Origin: CAZNPH01 sp964574985
GTDB taxonomy: Bacteria; Bacteroidota; Bacteroidia; Bacteroidales; SM23-62
Assembly: GCA_964574985.1 (NCBI GenBank)
Contig: CAZNPH010000034.1
Coordinates: 1 to 16,524 of the forward strand
DNA length: 16,524 nt
Direction of reading: 5' to 3'
This document shows, in pieces, positions 7,242-14,734 of the stretch (position 1 is its first letter; each line of letters opens with the position of its first letter). A program made the translations under genes and the position numbers. The notes under the pieces were generated by a model. The model saw only the letters and a program-made list of their open reading frames with translations, was not told the DNA's origin and made no database searches.

Positions 7242-8957
7242 TTATTGCACGATTGATTTGAATGCGTCTTCCTGTAAATATTCAAAGAATTCCACATCTT
7301 GTGCGGCGCGGTCTTTGAGGTCACTGTCCTTGGCAACTGCTGTCCTCAGACTGTTGTACATCAGCTCGGTATCCCCGTCCCTTGCACCGACCACAGCCTT
7401 CAGATAATAAACCATTGCATCGTCTTCCTCAATATCGTTCAGGATATTTTCAGCAGGTCCGTAATTGCCGTTCAGCAACTGGGCAAGCGCCGTGTTGAAT
7501 GTGGTGGTATTGCCAAGATAGTTCTGGGCCGATTCATAATCTCCCTGCATGATCTTGATGATCCCGAGGTTGTAATTGACCGCATCACCTGCACCCATTG
7601 CAGAAGTGAAGAGGTCTTCGGCTTCCCCAACATTCCCTTTCTTCAGTGCAATCACACCCAGGTTGTTTTTCACAATATCGTGGTCTTTCATTTCCCTTGC
7701 GGCTTCAAAAGACTCCTGGGCTTCATCGATATCGCCCATTTGCAATTGGACATATCCGATATTGTTGATGGCCCTCAGACAGTTCGGATATTTTTTATAT
7801 GCCTCCTGATACATCCTGAGTTTCCCTCTCAGATCCCTGGTAAGCGCTGCAGCATAAAGCATTTCTTCAAGATTCAGGGTGTCCGGATCGGACTGCGCCA
7901 GTTCCAGGATCTCTTCATCGGAATAACCGATCTTATCAACGTTGACCGCCATTTTTGACCTTCTCAGTTCGGGAAGAATGCCTTCTTTCAGCACTTCAAA
8001 AGTTTCCGAAAGATTCCTGATCTCCCTTTCCCTGACCACCGGGTCGGAATACATGGAAAGTACCCTGAGAATAAGTTCTTTGTCCGGGATATCCGATTTC
8101 TGGACCAGCTCCTTGAATCCTTCCCAGTCCTCGGCCGTTGCCATCATGCTGAAGAATTCCGTTTCGTCGGAAGGTTCAATGGCCGCATTTCTCATTTCCC
8201 GCTCAATGTACCTTTCAGCCGAACCCTGGCGATTACTGGAAAGTTCGTCATTGAAATCCAGGGGGCCGTCCGGGGAAGCATAGGCAGAAATGTCAATGCC
8301 TTTTACTTCCATTCTCTCTTCACTGCTGGCTTTTTTCATATAATCATTCAGGGCCTGGATGTCTTCTTTTCTCAATTCCGAATTCCTTACATTGTAACGG
8401 TTGATGATATAATGAATGTCGGCTTCGGTCTTTTCAGGAATGATCCTTTTGAATTTGTCGGGCATCATGATTGCCCTGGGATCTTTTTCCACCAGCGTGG
8501 GAGTGGCCACAATGCCGTCCGCTATTTTGACAGGCGGGATCTCCACGCTGTTATCGCCGGCAGAAGCAACTGCTTTGACATACAGTTCCGACCTGAGCAT
8601 TTCATCTTTGTATTCCACTTCGTCAGAATAACTGATACTGCCACCCTCTGTATAGGAGATCACTTTATAGTTGTCTTCAACAGCTTCTCCCTGAACGGTT
8701 TCAGACTCAAATTCAATCTGCCCGCCATCAAACTGCAAATAAGGAGTGGCGGTCAGGGTTGCCTTTTTATGGAAGTATTTTGCCGGATAACTTACATCGA
8801 TCTGCACAGGCACCTTGCCTGCATGGGTCTCGAGAATTTCCGGTGTCACTTTGTATTTTACGAGGGAAGCATTGTCCCTCATTTTTGTTATGCCTCCGCA
8901 ACTGCTGAGCACAACAGCCAAAGCGATGAAGGATGCCAAATTGTTCAGTCTTTTCAT
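7242..8957 (-). CDS. TPR lipoprotein with OmpA-like core domain
   Basis: Probable outer-membrane-anchored lipoprotein. Signal peptide with lipobox LSSC (lipidated Cys at residue 20, followed by Gly), 571 residues in total. Residues 32-170 are a beta-rich region (KYKVTPEILETHAGKVPVQI, later repeated strands such as SISYSDEVEYKDEM) with no family I can name. Residues 178-255 look OmpA-like: ADIHYIINRYNVRNSEL as first strand and helix, then IDISAYASPDG and FNDELSSNRQGSAERYIE, the pattern that in OmpA contacts peptidoglycan. A helical region (265-345) precedes tetratricopeptide repeats at about 360-535 (for example CLRAINNIGYVQLQMGDIDEA and VKNNLGVIALKKGNVGEAE). The combination of lipid anchor, OmpA-like fold and TPR suggests an envelope scaffold between outer membrane and peptidoglycan. 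It is loosely reminiscent of PorE-type proteins, but the domain order differs and I do not assign it there. Confidence 0.82.
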   Translation of the reverse strand: MKRLNNLASFIALAVVLSSCGGITKMRDNASLVKYKVTPEILETHAGKVPVQIDVSYPAKYFHKKATLTATPYLQFDGGQIEFESETVQGEAVEDNYKVISYTEGGSISYSDEVEYKDEMLRSELYVKAVASAGDNSVEIPPVKIADGIVATPTLVEKDPRAIMMPDKFKRIIPEKTEADIHYIINRYNVRNSELRKEDIQALNDYMKKASSEERMEVKGIDISAYASPDGPLDFNDELSSNRQGSAERYIEREMRNAAIEPSDETEFFSMMATAEDWEGFKELVQKSDIPDKELILRVLSMYSDPVVREREIRNLSETFEVLKEGILPELRRSKMAVNVDKIGYSDEEILELAQSDPDTLNLEEMLYAAALTRDLRGKLRMYQEAYKKYPNCLRAINNIGYVQLQMGDIDEAQESFEAAREMKDHDIVKNNLGVIALKKGNVGEAEDLFTSAMGAGDAVNYNLGIIKIMQGDYESAQNYLGNTTTFNTALAQLLNGNYGPAENILNDIEEDDAMVYYLKAVVGARDGDTELMYNSLRTAVAKDSDLKDRAAQDVEFFEYLQEDAFKSIVQ

Positions 8958-9006
8958 AATAGCTGGGTTATGGGTTAAATTTTTACCGTTTTTCTATGAC
9001 GACATA

Positions 9007-9037
9007 CAAACTTAATAATGTTTTTTTATTTATGAAA
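9007..9037 (-). promoter_or_regulatory. Promoter of the TPR lipoprotein gene
   Basis: Reading the minus strand, TTTC (9037-9034), a 19-nt spacer and TAAGTTTG (9014-9007) fit the Bacteroidota -33 TTTG / -7 TAnnTTTG consensus with one mismatch. Transcription would start about 45 nt before the ATG at 8957, in the 96-bp spacer after the kinase gene. Confidence 0.55.
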
Positions 9038-9053
9038 ACTTTGATCCAAGTAT

Positions 9054-9443
9054 TTATGTCAAATGGAATCTTTCCAAACCATTCATACAAGGGAAATTCA
9101 GCATCTTTTCCTTCAGCAGCCGGTATTTATCAGGATCCCCGGTAAGATCTTCCCGGCCGGCCTCTACAATCAGTATTGATCTGTTTTTCAATGCATTAAT
9201 ATATTTTATGTATGACATCTCCAGCCGTTCCAGGTATTCCGCTGTGATGTTGCTTTCATAAGCCCTGCCACGTTTCCTGATATTTTCCATCAGATATTCC
9301 GGGGCCCGCTTCAAATATACGAAAAGTCCGGGTACAGGGTTCAGACCGGCTTCTCCGGTTAATTTTCCTTCCAGGGATGTTTTTCCCGATCCGATGTTGC
9401 CTTCAATGACAATGAACCGCGGAATGTTCCCCTGTTCTGTCAC
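9054..9443 (-). CDS. Miniature (internally deleted) deoxynucleoside kinase homologue
   Basis: Residues 10-23 (RFIVIEGNIGSGKT) are the P-loop of the deoxynucleoside kinase family, which phosphorylates deoxynucleosides in salvage. About 17 residues later comes GLFVYLKRAPEYLMENIRKRGRAYESNI, the strand and LID region (KRGRAYE) that in full-length enzymes of about 200 residues lies roughly 100 residues after the P-loop. The whole middle, including the substrate-binding glutamine/glutamate and the catalytic acidic-Arg motif, is absent, while the frame stays open to a normal-looking C-terminus. The start is GTG at 9443, giving a GTGA overlap with the pnp stop, so it is translationally coupled to pnp. 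Catalysis on deoxynucleosides seems unlikely. It may be a decaying gene, a reduced P-loop protein or a collapse in the assembly. Confidence 0.75.
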   Translation of the reverse strand: MTEQGNIPRFIVIEGNIGSGKTSLEGKLTGEAGLNPVPGLFVYLKRAPEYLMENIRKRGRAYESNITAEYLERLEMSYIKYINALKNRSILIVEAGREDLTGDPDKYRLLKEKMLNFPCMNGLERFHLT

Positions 9444-11575
9444 CTGACTTTTTGATTTTGAGGACGTGGAAGCAGGATTTTCCTGGAAAGTTTGAGTTTT
9501 CCGGATTTTTCATCGATACCGATCAGCTTCACCTCGATATCCTCACCCTCCTTCAGTTCCTCTTCAACCGATCCGATCCTCCTCCAGGCGATCTCCGATA
9601 TGTGCAGCAGGCCTTCTTTTCCGGGCAGAATCTCCACGAAAGCGCCGAATGAAACGATTGATTTCACTTTGCCCGTATAGACTTTCCCCACCTCAGGAAC
9701 TGCCACGATGGCATTTATCTTTTGCACGGCCGCATCGATGGAAGCTTTGTCTGTGGCAAAAATATCCACCACACCTTTTTCTTCGATCTCCTCAATTACG
9801 ATGGTGGTGTCAGTGGTATTCTGGATCTCCTGCACGATCTTCCCTCCAGGTCCGATCAATGCGCCAATGGTCTCTTTGGGAATGGTAAGCTGAATGATCC
9901 TCGGGACATGCGGCTTGAAATCCGCCCGCGGCTCGCTGATGGCCTGCAACATCCGGGTAAGGATGAATATTCTCCCGGTGCGTGCCTGATTAAGTGCCCT
10001 TGCCAGTATCTCATAGGAGAGCCCTTTCATCTTGATATCCATCTGTGTGGCGGTGATCCCGTGCTCCGTACCGGCCACCTTGAAATCCATATCCCCCAGA
10101 TGGTCCTCATCCCCGAGGATATCCGAAAGGATCACATATTTACCTGTTTCCGGATCCGTGACCAGCCCCATGGCGATCCCCGAAACCGGCCCTTTCAGTT
10201 TGATCCCGCAATCCATCAGGGCCAGTGTTCCTGCACATACGGTGGCCATGGAAGAAGAACCGTTTGATTCAAGGATATCCGAAACCACCCTGACCGCATA
10301 CGGATTGTCCTGGTCGGGAGGCATCATCTTTTTCAGTGCCCGCAGGGCCAGATTTCCGTGTCCGATCTCCCGCCGGCTGATCCCCCTGACCGGCCGGGCA
10401 TCACCTGTGGAAAAAGGCGGGAAATTGTAATGCAGCACAAATTTGTCCTTTCCCTGGATCAGCACCTCGTCAATGATCTTTTCATCCAGTTTGGTACCCA
10501 GGGTAACGGTGGTCAGGGATTGGGTTTCTCCCCGGGTAAACATGGCTGAGCCATGCGCACCGGGTAGTATATCAACTTCACATTCTATGGGCCTGATTTC
10601 ATCGGATTTTCTTCCGTCGACCCTTCTGCCCTCTTTCAGCAGCAGATCCCTGAGGGCCTGCTTTTCTGCCTCATGAAAGTACCGGCTGAACATTTTCTCC
10701 ATGGAAGTTTCCATTTCTCCGTTCAGTTCTTCTTTCAGACCGGTTTTCAACTCTTGTACGGCATCACTTCTTTCCTTTTTGGGAAGGGCCGATTTTCCGA
10801 TCTCATAGATCTTCCTGTATGCTTTTTCATGGATTTCCTTTTTGAATGCCTCGTCATTTTCTTCATGGGCATATCCGCGTTTTTCCGTTTTCCCTGTCTC
10901 TCGGGCAAGTTCTTTCTGGATCCGGCACTGCTTCCTGATCTCTTCATGGGCATATTTGATGGCTTCGATCATATCGTTTTCAGAAACTTCATCCATTTCC
11001 CCTTCCACCATCAGTACATTTTCTTCTGAAGCCCCCACCATGATATCAAGATCGGCTTCCCTGATCTCATCAAATGTGGGATTGATCTTGAACCGGCCGT
11101 CAATCCTGGCTACCCTGACCTCGGATACGGGTCCGCCAAAGGGAATATCCGATACGGAAAGTGCGGCAGACGCCGCCAGTCCGGCCAGTGAATCGGGCAT
11201 GATGTCATTCTCTGCTGATACCAGAAAAATATTGACGAAGGTGTCTGAATGATAATCCTCGGGGAACAAAGGCCGCAGAACCCTGTCCACAAGTCTGCAT
11301 ACCAGCACCTCATAATCACCCGGCCGGGTTTCCCTTTTCATAAATCCCCCGGGGATACGCCCGGCCGAGGCAAATTTTTCCTTATATTCCACCGAAAGAG
11401 GCATAAAATCAACGTCTTCCCTGGCTTCCCGGGCGGAAACCACGGCGGCAAGCAGCATGGTCTTCCCCATCTGCACAACTACCGATCCGTCAGCCTGCCT
11501 GGCCATTTTTCCAGTCTGGATGCTGATCTTCCTGCCATCATCCAGGTCAATGGTTTTTTCTACAATATTGAACAT
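9440..11575 (-). CDS. pnp: Polyribonucleotide nucleotidyltransferase (PNPase)
   Basis: 3'-5' phosphorolytic exoribonuclease of mRNA turnover; cytoplasmic trimer in the family. The 711 residues have the full domain set: first RNase PH domain (about 12-145, with ETRPGDYEVLVCRLVDRVLRP), helical linker rich in Lys/Glu (about 205-310), second RNase PH domain (about 315-545), KH domain (about 560-620, GPGG loop in IGALIGPGGKIVQEI) and S1 domain (about 630-700, GKVYTGKVKSIVSFGAFVEI). The catalytic signature DILGDEDHLGDMDFKVAG matches the E. coli active-site segment with its two aspartates. The stop overlaps the GTG of the kinase-like gene. Upstream, rpsO ends in its own terminator, so pnp probably has a separate start or relies on readthrough. 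The 77-bp leader contains a small hairpin. Confidence 0.98.
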   Translation of the reverse strand: MFNIVEKTIDLDDGRKISIQTGKMARQADGSVVVQMGKTMLLAAVVSAREAREDVDFMPLSVEYKEKFASAGRIPGGFMKRETRPGDYEVLVCRLVDRVLRPLFPEDYHSDTFVNIFLVSAENDIMPDSLAGLAASAALSVSDIPFGGPVSEVRVARIDGRFKINPTFDEIREADLDIMVGASEENVLMVEGEMDEVSENDMIEAIKYAHEEIRKQCRIQKELARETGKTEKRGYAHEENDEAFKKEIHEKAYRKIYEIGKSALPKKERSDAVQELKTGLKEELNGEMETSMEKMFSRYFHEAEKQALRDLLLKEGRRVDGRKSDEIRPIECEVDILPGAHGSAMFTRGETQSLTTVTLGTKLDEKIIDEVLIQGKDKFVLHYNFPPFSTGDARPVRGISRREIGHGNLALRALKKMMPPDQDNPYAVRVVSDILESNGSSSMATVCAGTLALMDCGIKLKGPVSGIAMGLVTDPETGKYVILSDILGDEDHLGDMDFKVAGTEHGITATQMDIKMKGLSYEILARALNQARTGRIFILTRMLQAISEPRADFKPHVPRIIQLTIPKETIGALIGPGGKIVQEIQNTTDTTIVIEEIEEKGVVDIFATDKASIDAAVQKINAIVAVPEVGKVYTGKVKSIVSFGAFVEILPGKEGLLHISEIAWRRIGSVEEELKEGEDIEVKLIGIDEKSGKLKLSRKILLPRPQNQKVR

Positions 11576-11604
11576 ATCTAAAACTGTTAATCACACGTAT
11601 GTAT

Positions 11605-11621
11605 CCGGAAACAATTTCCGG
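11605..11621 (-). promoter_or_regulatory. Hairpin in the pnp leader
   Basis: CCGGAAA (11605-11611) pairs perfectly with TTTCCGG (11615-11621) around a 3-nt loop, about 30 nt upstream of the pnp start. It is not followed by a T-run. In E. coli the pnp leader hairpin is an RNase III and PNPase autoregulation site. A similar role here is inference only. Confidence 0.4.
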
Positions 11622-11624
11622 CAT

Positions 11625-11654
11625 AAAAAAAAGGCAACTGCAGAATTGCCCTTT
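11625..11654 (-). terminator. rpsO terminator overlapping the stop codon
   Basis: On the minus strand AAAGGGCAA (11654-11646) pairs with TTGCCTTTT (11637-11629) with one G-T wobble. The loop is an 8-nt TTCTGCAG, and a T-run continues to 11625. The upstream arm begins inside the rpsO TAA codon (11655-11653), an unusually tight arrangement. Confidence 0.75.
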
Positions 11655-11922
11655 ATTTACGCAAATTCAAATTTTTGATGATCTTACGATACCTTTCAAT
11701 GTCCCTGTCTTTCAGATAATTCAATAATCTTCTCCTTTTTCCGACCAGCCTGATGAGGGCACGTTGCGTACTGAAGTCCTTTTTGTTCTTTTTCAGATGT
11801 TCGGTGAGATGGTCAATCCTGTAGGAAAACAAAGCGATCTGTCCTTCTGCAGATCCGGTATCGTCAGGCGATTTGCCAAATTTCTCAAATAATTCTTTCT
11901 TCTTTTCTGCCGTTAAGTACAT
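11653..11922 (-). CDS. rpsO: 30S ribosomal protein S15
   Basis: Small-subunit protein binding the central domain of 16S rRNA. From the ATG at 11922 the product is 89 residues, the usual S15 length, starting MYLTAEKKKELFEKFG. Signature segments are DTGSAEGQIALFSYRIDHLTEHL and DFSTQRALIRLVGKRRRLLNYL. An in-frame ATG 33 nt upstream (11955) would add MLKNICKPKVR, which is not part of the family and lies in the leader, so the shorter start is preferred. The order rpsO then pnp is conserved in many bacteria. Here a terminator separates them. Confidence 0.96.
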   Translation of the reverse strand: MYLTAEKKKELFEKFGKSPDDTGSAEGQIALFSYRIDHLTEHLKKNKKDFSTQRALIRLVGKRRRLLNYLKDRDIERYRKIIKNLNLRK

Positions 11923-11951
11923 TCTAACCTTTGGTTTACATATATTTTTCA

Positions 11952-11966
11952 GCAATTAAGAATTGC
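11952..11966. promoter_or_regulatory. Inverted repeat at the rpsO transcription start
   Basis: GCAATT (11952-11957) and AATTGC (11961-11966) form a perfect 6-bp inverted repeat around AAG. It abuts the -7 box of the rpsO promoter and spans the expected start of transcription, so it may be an operator, or a 5'-end hairpin if transcription starts a few bases earlier. No terminator-like T-run follows it on the minus strand. Confidence 0.4.
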
Positions 11967-11996
11967 AAAAATATTCAATTTTTTTTATATAACAAT
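11966..11996 (-). promoter_or_regulatory. rpsO promoter
   Basis: On the minus strand ATTG (11996-11993), a 19-nt spacer and TATTTTTG (11973-11966) give a full TAnnTTTG -7 box and a three-of-four -33 box at the exact Bacteroidota spacing. The predicted start is near 11960, with a leader of about 35-40 nt before the ATG at 11922. Confidence 0.65.
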
Positions 11997-12009
11997 ATGC
12001 ATAAGGATT

Positions 12010-13038
12010 TTATTTTGCATCCTGTACCTCATGGGAAAGGATATAATTCAGTTTTACGATCTGCTCTTTTTTACCCAGCACAAACAATTTATCCTTTTTG
12101 GTCAGTTTGATCTCCGGGGAAGGATTGATCAGGTAGGAACGGTCTTCACTCCGCATTCCGATGATGTTGGCACCCGATTCGTTCCGTATATCGATTTCAC
12201 GGATGGATTTCCCGTCAAAACAAGTGGCCAGGTTGCTGCAGCTGATCTCTACCAGGGCCACCTGATCGGGATCCTGCAGCATGACGTACTCAAAAAACTC
12301 CACCACATCCGGCTGGATGACCAGTTTTGCCATCCTCTGTCCTCCCAGCCGGTCGGGCATGATCACATTGGTTGCACCCGCCCTTTTCAGCTTGTGGTCA
12401 GCATGCTCGTCGGAAGCCCGGCTGATGATGACCATTGAAGGATTGATCTCCCTGGCGGTAAGGACCACATACAGATTGTCGGCGTCAACCGGCAATGTAG
12501 TGATCAGGGCTCTGGCTTTTCCGATCCCGGCCTGTTTCAGGATTTCATCCCGGGTGGCATCGCCCTCGATGTAAAGGATGTCATTGGACTCCCGCAGGGA
12601 TTCGACCAGATCCGGATCACTCTCGACTACAATAAAATGGATGCCATGCATCAGGAGTTCCCGGGCCGTTTGTTTCCCGTTCCGGCCATATCCGCATATG
12701 ATCACATGGCCCTGAAGTTTATTTATTTCCCTGATCACTTTGGTATCCCTGAAATAGTTCCTTAAAACGCCGTCAATGACATACCGGGTGAAGGTGGTGA
12801 CCACGAAAACAAATATACCAAAACTGATGACAATTAAAAAATTGGTGAACCACATACCGGTGAAGGAGAGCGGGCGGACTTCCCCGAATCCCACGGTCGC
12901 TATGGTTATAATTGCCATATAAACCGCTTCGGATAAGCTGAAACCCTCAATGATCATGTAACCCGCGGCACCGATCAGGATTACCGCCAGCAAGAGGCAA
13001 AGTGCGAAATAGGCTGCCTTTTTTGAGATCCCTTTCAT
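12010..13038 (-). CDS. Two-TM potassium channel with RCK (TrkA-N/TrkA-C) regulatory domains
   Basis: Inner-membrane K+ channel of the MthK/GsuK type, 342 residues. TM1 is at about 9-30 (AYFALCLLLAVILIGAAGYM), the pore helix and selectivity filter TIATVGFGE at 45-53, and TM2 at about 62-84. The filter reads TVGFG instead of the commonest TVGYG, a known tolerated variant. The cytosolic RCK N-domain has the nucleotide-binding GYGRNG at 116-121 and an acidic strand end (VVESD). A TrkA-C domain follows at about 250-338. Its start lies 92 nt inside the end of the upstream DUF2851 gene, so the two are co-transcribed and probably coupled. It may serve in potassium homeostasis or osmotic response; the ligand of the RCK domain is unknown. 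Confidence 0.93.
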   Translation of the reverse strand: MKGISKKAAYFALCLLLAVILIGAAGYMIIEGFSLSEAVYMAIITIATVGFGEVRPLSFTGMWFTNFLIVISFGIFVFVVTTFTRYVIDGVLRNYFRDTKVIREINKLQGHVIICGYGRNGKQTARELLMHGIHFIVVESDPDLVESLRESNDILYIEGDATRDEILKQAGIGKARALITTLPVDADNLYVVLTAREINPSMVIISRASDEHADHKLKRAGATNVIMPDRLGGQRMAKLVIQPDVVEFFEYVMLQDPDQVALVEISCSNLATCFDGKSIREIDIRNESGANIIGMRSEDRSYLINPSPEIKLTKKDKLFVLGKKEQIVKLNYILSHEVQDAK

Positions 13039-14305
13039 GGAAGAACCTGCTGATGATTTGATGCCCGATCCGGCAAGATAAACATTTTTTCAATGTACAA
13101 TAATTATTGTTCAAATGGATCACTCCCTGCGTTATAAAAGCATTGTCTGCAGATATGCCCATTTCTTCCCACCGGGCGGTTATCCGGTTCTTTTCTCCGG
13201 GGATGCGTTTCAGCAATGAAAAGGCCTTATCTGCAAAATCCGGATCTCTCTTCTGCCTGCCGTAAAAATAGCGGAAAGGGACCACTCCGTTGATCACCAG
13301 CAGGTTTGCAAAAGTCCGGCCGGCCCTTTTGCGGCCATACGCTGATGGTGTGTTGAACATATAATGCCGGTCCCAGTAGGGAGAAGCCGGCAATCTGAAT
13401 GATTCCGACAATTCCCGGGCACCGGCCTTTCCGGCCATCAATCCGTAAAAACTTTCAAATTCCGCAAAAAGGAATGCCATCTGTGCCAGGCGGATGGTGG
13501 GAAAATTGTTCGGCCTCAGATGAAAGAACCTCCACAGATGCCGCCCGAGGGATTCCAACCGGTATTCTTTCATGAAGGAATGATATTGTTTTCTCAGACG
13601 CCGGAAGTGAGCATCCCCTCTTTCCCCGGACAGGAATCCGGCCTGCCCGAAGACCAGCGATTCTGCTTCCAGGGGCCGGTGGCGTACCTGAAGCAGGGCC
13701 GGATAAGGTATGTTTCTGGACATCAGGTCAAAGGGCAACTTGTTGACCCGGGTTCCGAAGCTTCTGACCAGTTGCCTGAAAGCAATTTCCGGCCAGTGGT
13801 TCCCGGTTTCCCGGACATCCCTTTCCATCCCCGCGGTCTTGCTTTCAAGCCTTTCCCTCACCAGGGTTTCCATCCATGTCCGGATCCCGCTTACTCCCCC
13901 GCCGGCAAGACAATCCCTGCAGGGCAAATCCAGGCTCTCCTCCCCGGGCAACCGGTATCCCGGACGGACACCGTGGCGAAACCTGATCTGAACGGTGGGT
14001 ATGGGTTGACCGTCCGGACGGCAAACGACGGCATCCTTCACCAGCACCACGTGAAGGATCACCGCATCATAGGCCTTGTCATGATGATGCTTGTGCCTGA
14101 ACCAGTCGGAGGCCTGCCGGTGCACCTCCACATTCCCCGCCCAGCAGATCCCTTCCATCTCGATCATGGCATTGAAAAAATCAGGCCCCGCATCCAGGTT
14201 CGGATCACCGGGGTGCAAAACCTTCACCCCCACACCCGGTTCAATTTCAAGCGGCTGCTCATACAGGCGGTTCAACCACACATATTGCAGGAATTCCTCT
14301 TCCAT
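12947..14305 (-). CDS. DUF2851 family protein with an unusual C-terminal extension
   Basis: Conserved Bacteroidota protein of unknown function, 452 residues from the ATG at 14305 (MEEEFLQYVWLNRLYEQPL, the usual family start). An upstream in-frame ATG at 14353 would add 16 unlikely residues. Recognisable family segments include HPGDPNLDAGPDFFNAMI, WAGNVEVHRQASDWFRH, and near the end LNNNYCTLKKCLSCRIG, with a cysteine pattern suggesting metal binding. Family members normally end shortly after the CRIG segment. Here about 33 more residues follow (through GGNPDRCRGLHDH), read from DNA that also encodes the start of the potassium channel. A lost stop codon is the simplest explanation. Confidence 0.85.
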   Translation of the reverse strand: MEEEFLQYVWLNRLYEQPLEIEPGVGVKVLHPGDPNLDAGPDFFNAMIEMEGICWAGNVEVHRQASDWFRHKHHHDKAYDAVILHVVLVKDAVVCRPDGQPIPTVQIRFRHGVRPGYRLPGEESLDLPCRDCLAGGGVSGIRTWMETLVRERLESKTAGMERDVRETGNHWPEIAFRQLVRSFGTRVNKLPFDLMSRNIPYPALLQVRHRPLEAESLVFGQAGFLSGERGDAHFRRLRKQYHSFMKEYRLESLGRHLWRFFHLRPNNFPTIRLAQMAFLFAEFESFYGLMAGKAGARELSESFRLPASPYWDRHYMFNTPSAYGRKRAGRTFANLLVINGVVPFRYFYGRQKRDPDFADKAFSLLKRIPGEKNRITARWEEMGISADNAFITQGVIHLNNNYCTLKKCLSCRIGHQIISRFFHERDLKKGSLFRTLPLAGGNPDRCRGLHDH

Positions 14306-14319
14306 GATCCCCGGGATTG

Positions 14320-14339
14320 CATATACAATTATGTATATG
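14320..14339. promoter_or_regulatory. 20-bp inverted repeat just upstream of the DUF2851 start
   Basis: CATATACA (14320-14327) and TGTATATG (14332-14339) are perfectly complementary around ATTA, 15 nt before the ATG at 14305. Its position in the leader suggests an operator or an RNA hairpin affecting initiation. No clear -33/-7 promoter pair was found upstream. Confidence 0.4.
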
Positions 14340-14605
14340 TCCCGGTACGCCAAATCTCAGCTGCCGGATCTCAGCCATTTCATCAAGATGAAAAAAACTA
14401 ACGTTTTTCTATTGCTGTTTCTGGGGAAGTATTGTCCTGCAATTAATACAGAAAGGAATTTTTGAAAAAACAAAATTAATTCCTTAATTTTAATTTAAGG
14501 TAGGATATTCAAGTTCCGGCTTCCAGTTTCATCCGAATATATTTATATTAACAACTTAATTTTTAGCACTTTATGATGATAGTTCAAACATTATGGTTTT
14601 TTGTT

Positions 14606-14734
14606 GCCGGCCACCCGCAGGCTGTCCACGTGCCGGGCCGGCGAACCCCCGTTTCTAAAAACGATGTTGGTCAATATATTCATTGTCTTTTGTCTTCAAC
14701 CGGTAGCTTGGCTGCCGGATTGTTGATGGGGGTT
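14606..14734. repeat. GC-rich island of inverted repeats, possible structured RNA or mobile remnant
   Basis: Three pairings are visible. GCCGGCC (14606-14612) pairs with GGCCGGC (14636-14642). AACCCCC (14644-14650) pairs with GGGGGTT (14728-14734). Inside the latter, CCGGTAGC (14700-14707) pairs with GCTGCCGG (14711-14718) with one G-T wobble and a TTG loop. The island is much richer in GC than both flanks. It resembles a folded RNA or a small mobile-element remnant, but I recognise no family. Confidence 0.4.

Noticed and set aside
12010..13038. TVGFG filter as a sign of a non-selective or unusual channel
   Set aside because: Phe for Tyr in the filter is a known variant in functional potassium channels, so it is not by itself remarkable.
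13520..14401. 293-codon plus-strand frame opposite DUF2851
   Set aside because: Low-complexity proline/histidine-rich translation without family features; DUF2851 on the minus strand is clearly the real gene.
14393..14408. AAAAAC/GTTTTT inverted repeat resembling a terminator
   Set aside because: The stem is almost entirely A-T, lies upstream of DUF2851 and not after a gene end, and has no following T-run in a useful direction.
5248..14487. Shared 14-mer TTAAGGAATTAATT at 5248-5261 (+) and 14474-14487 (-)
   Set aside because: AT-rich low-complexity sequence; about one such match is expected by chance between all pairs of positions in a window of this size.
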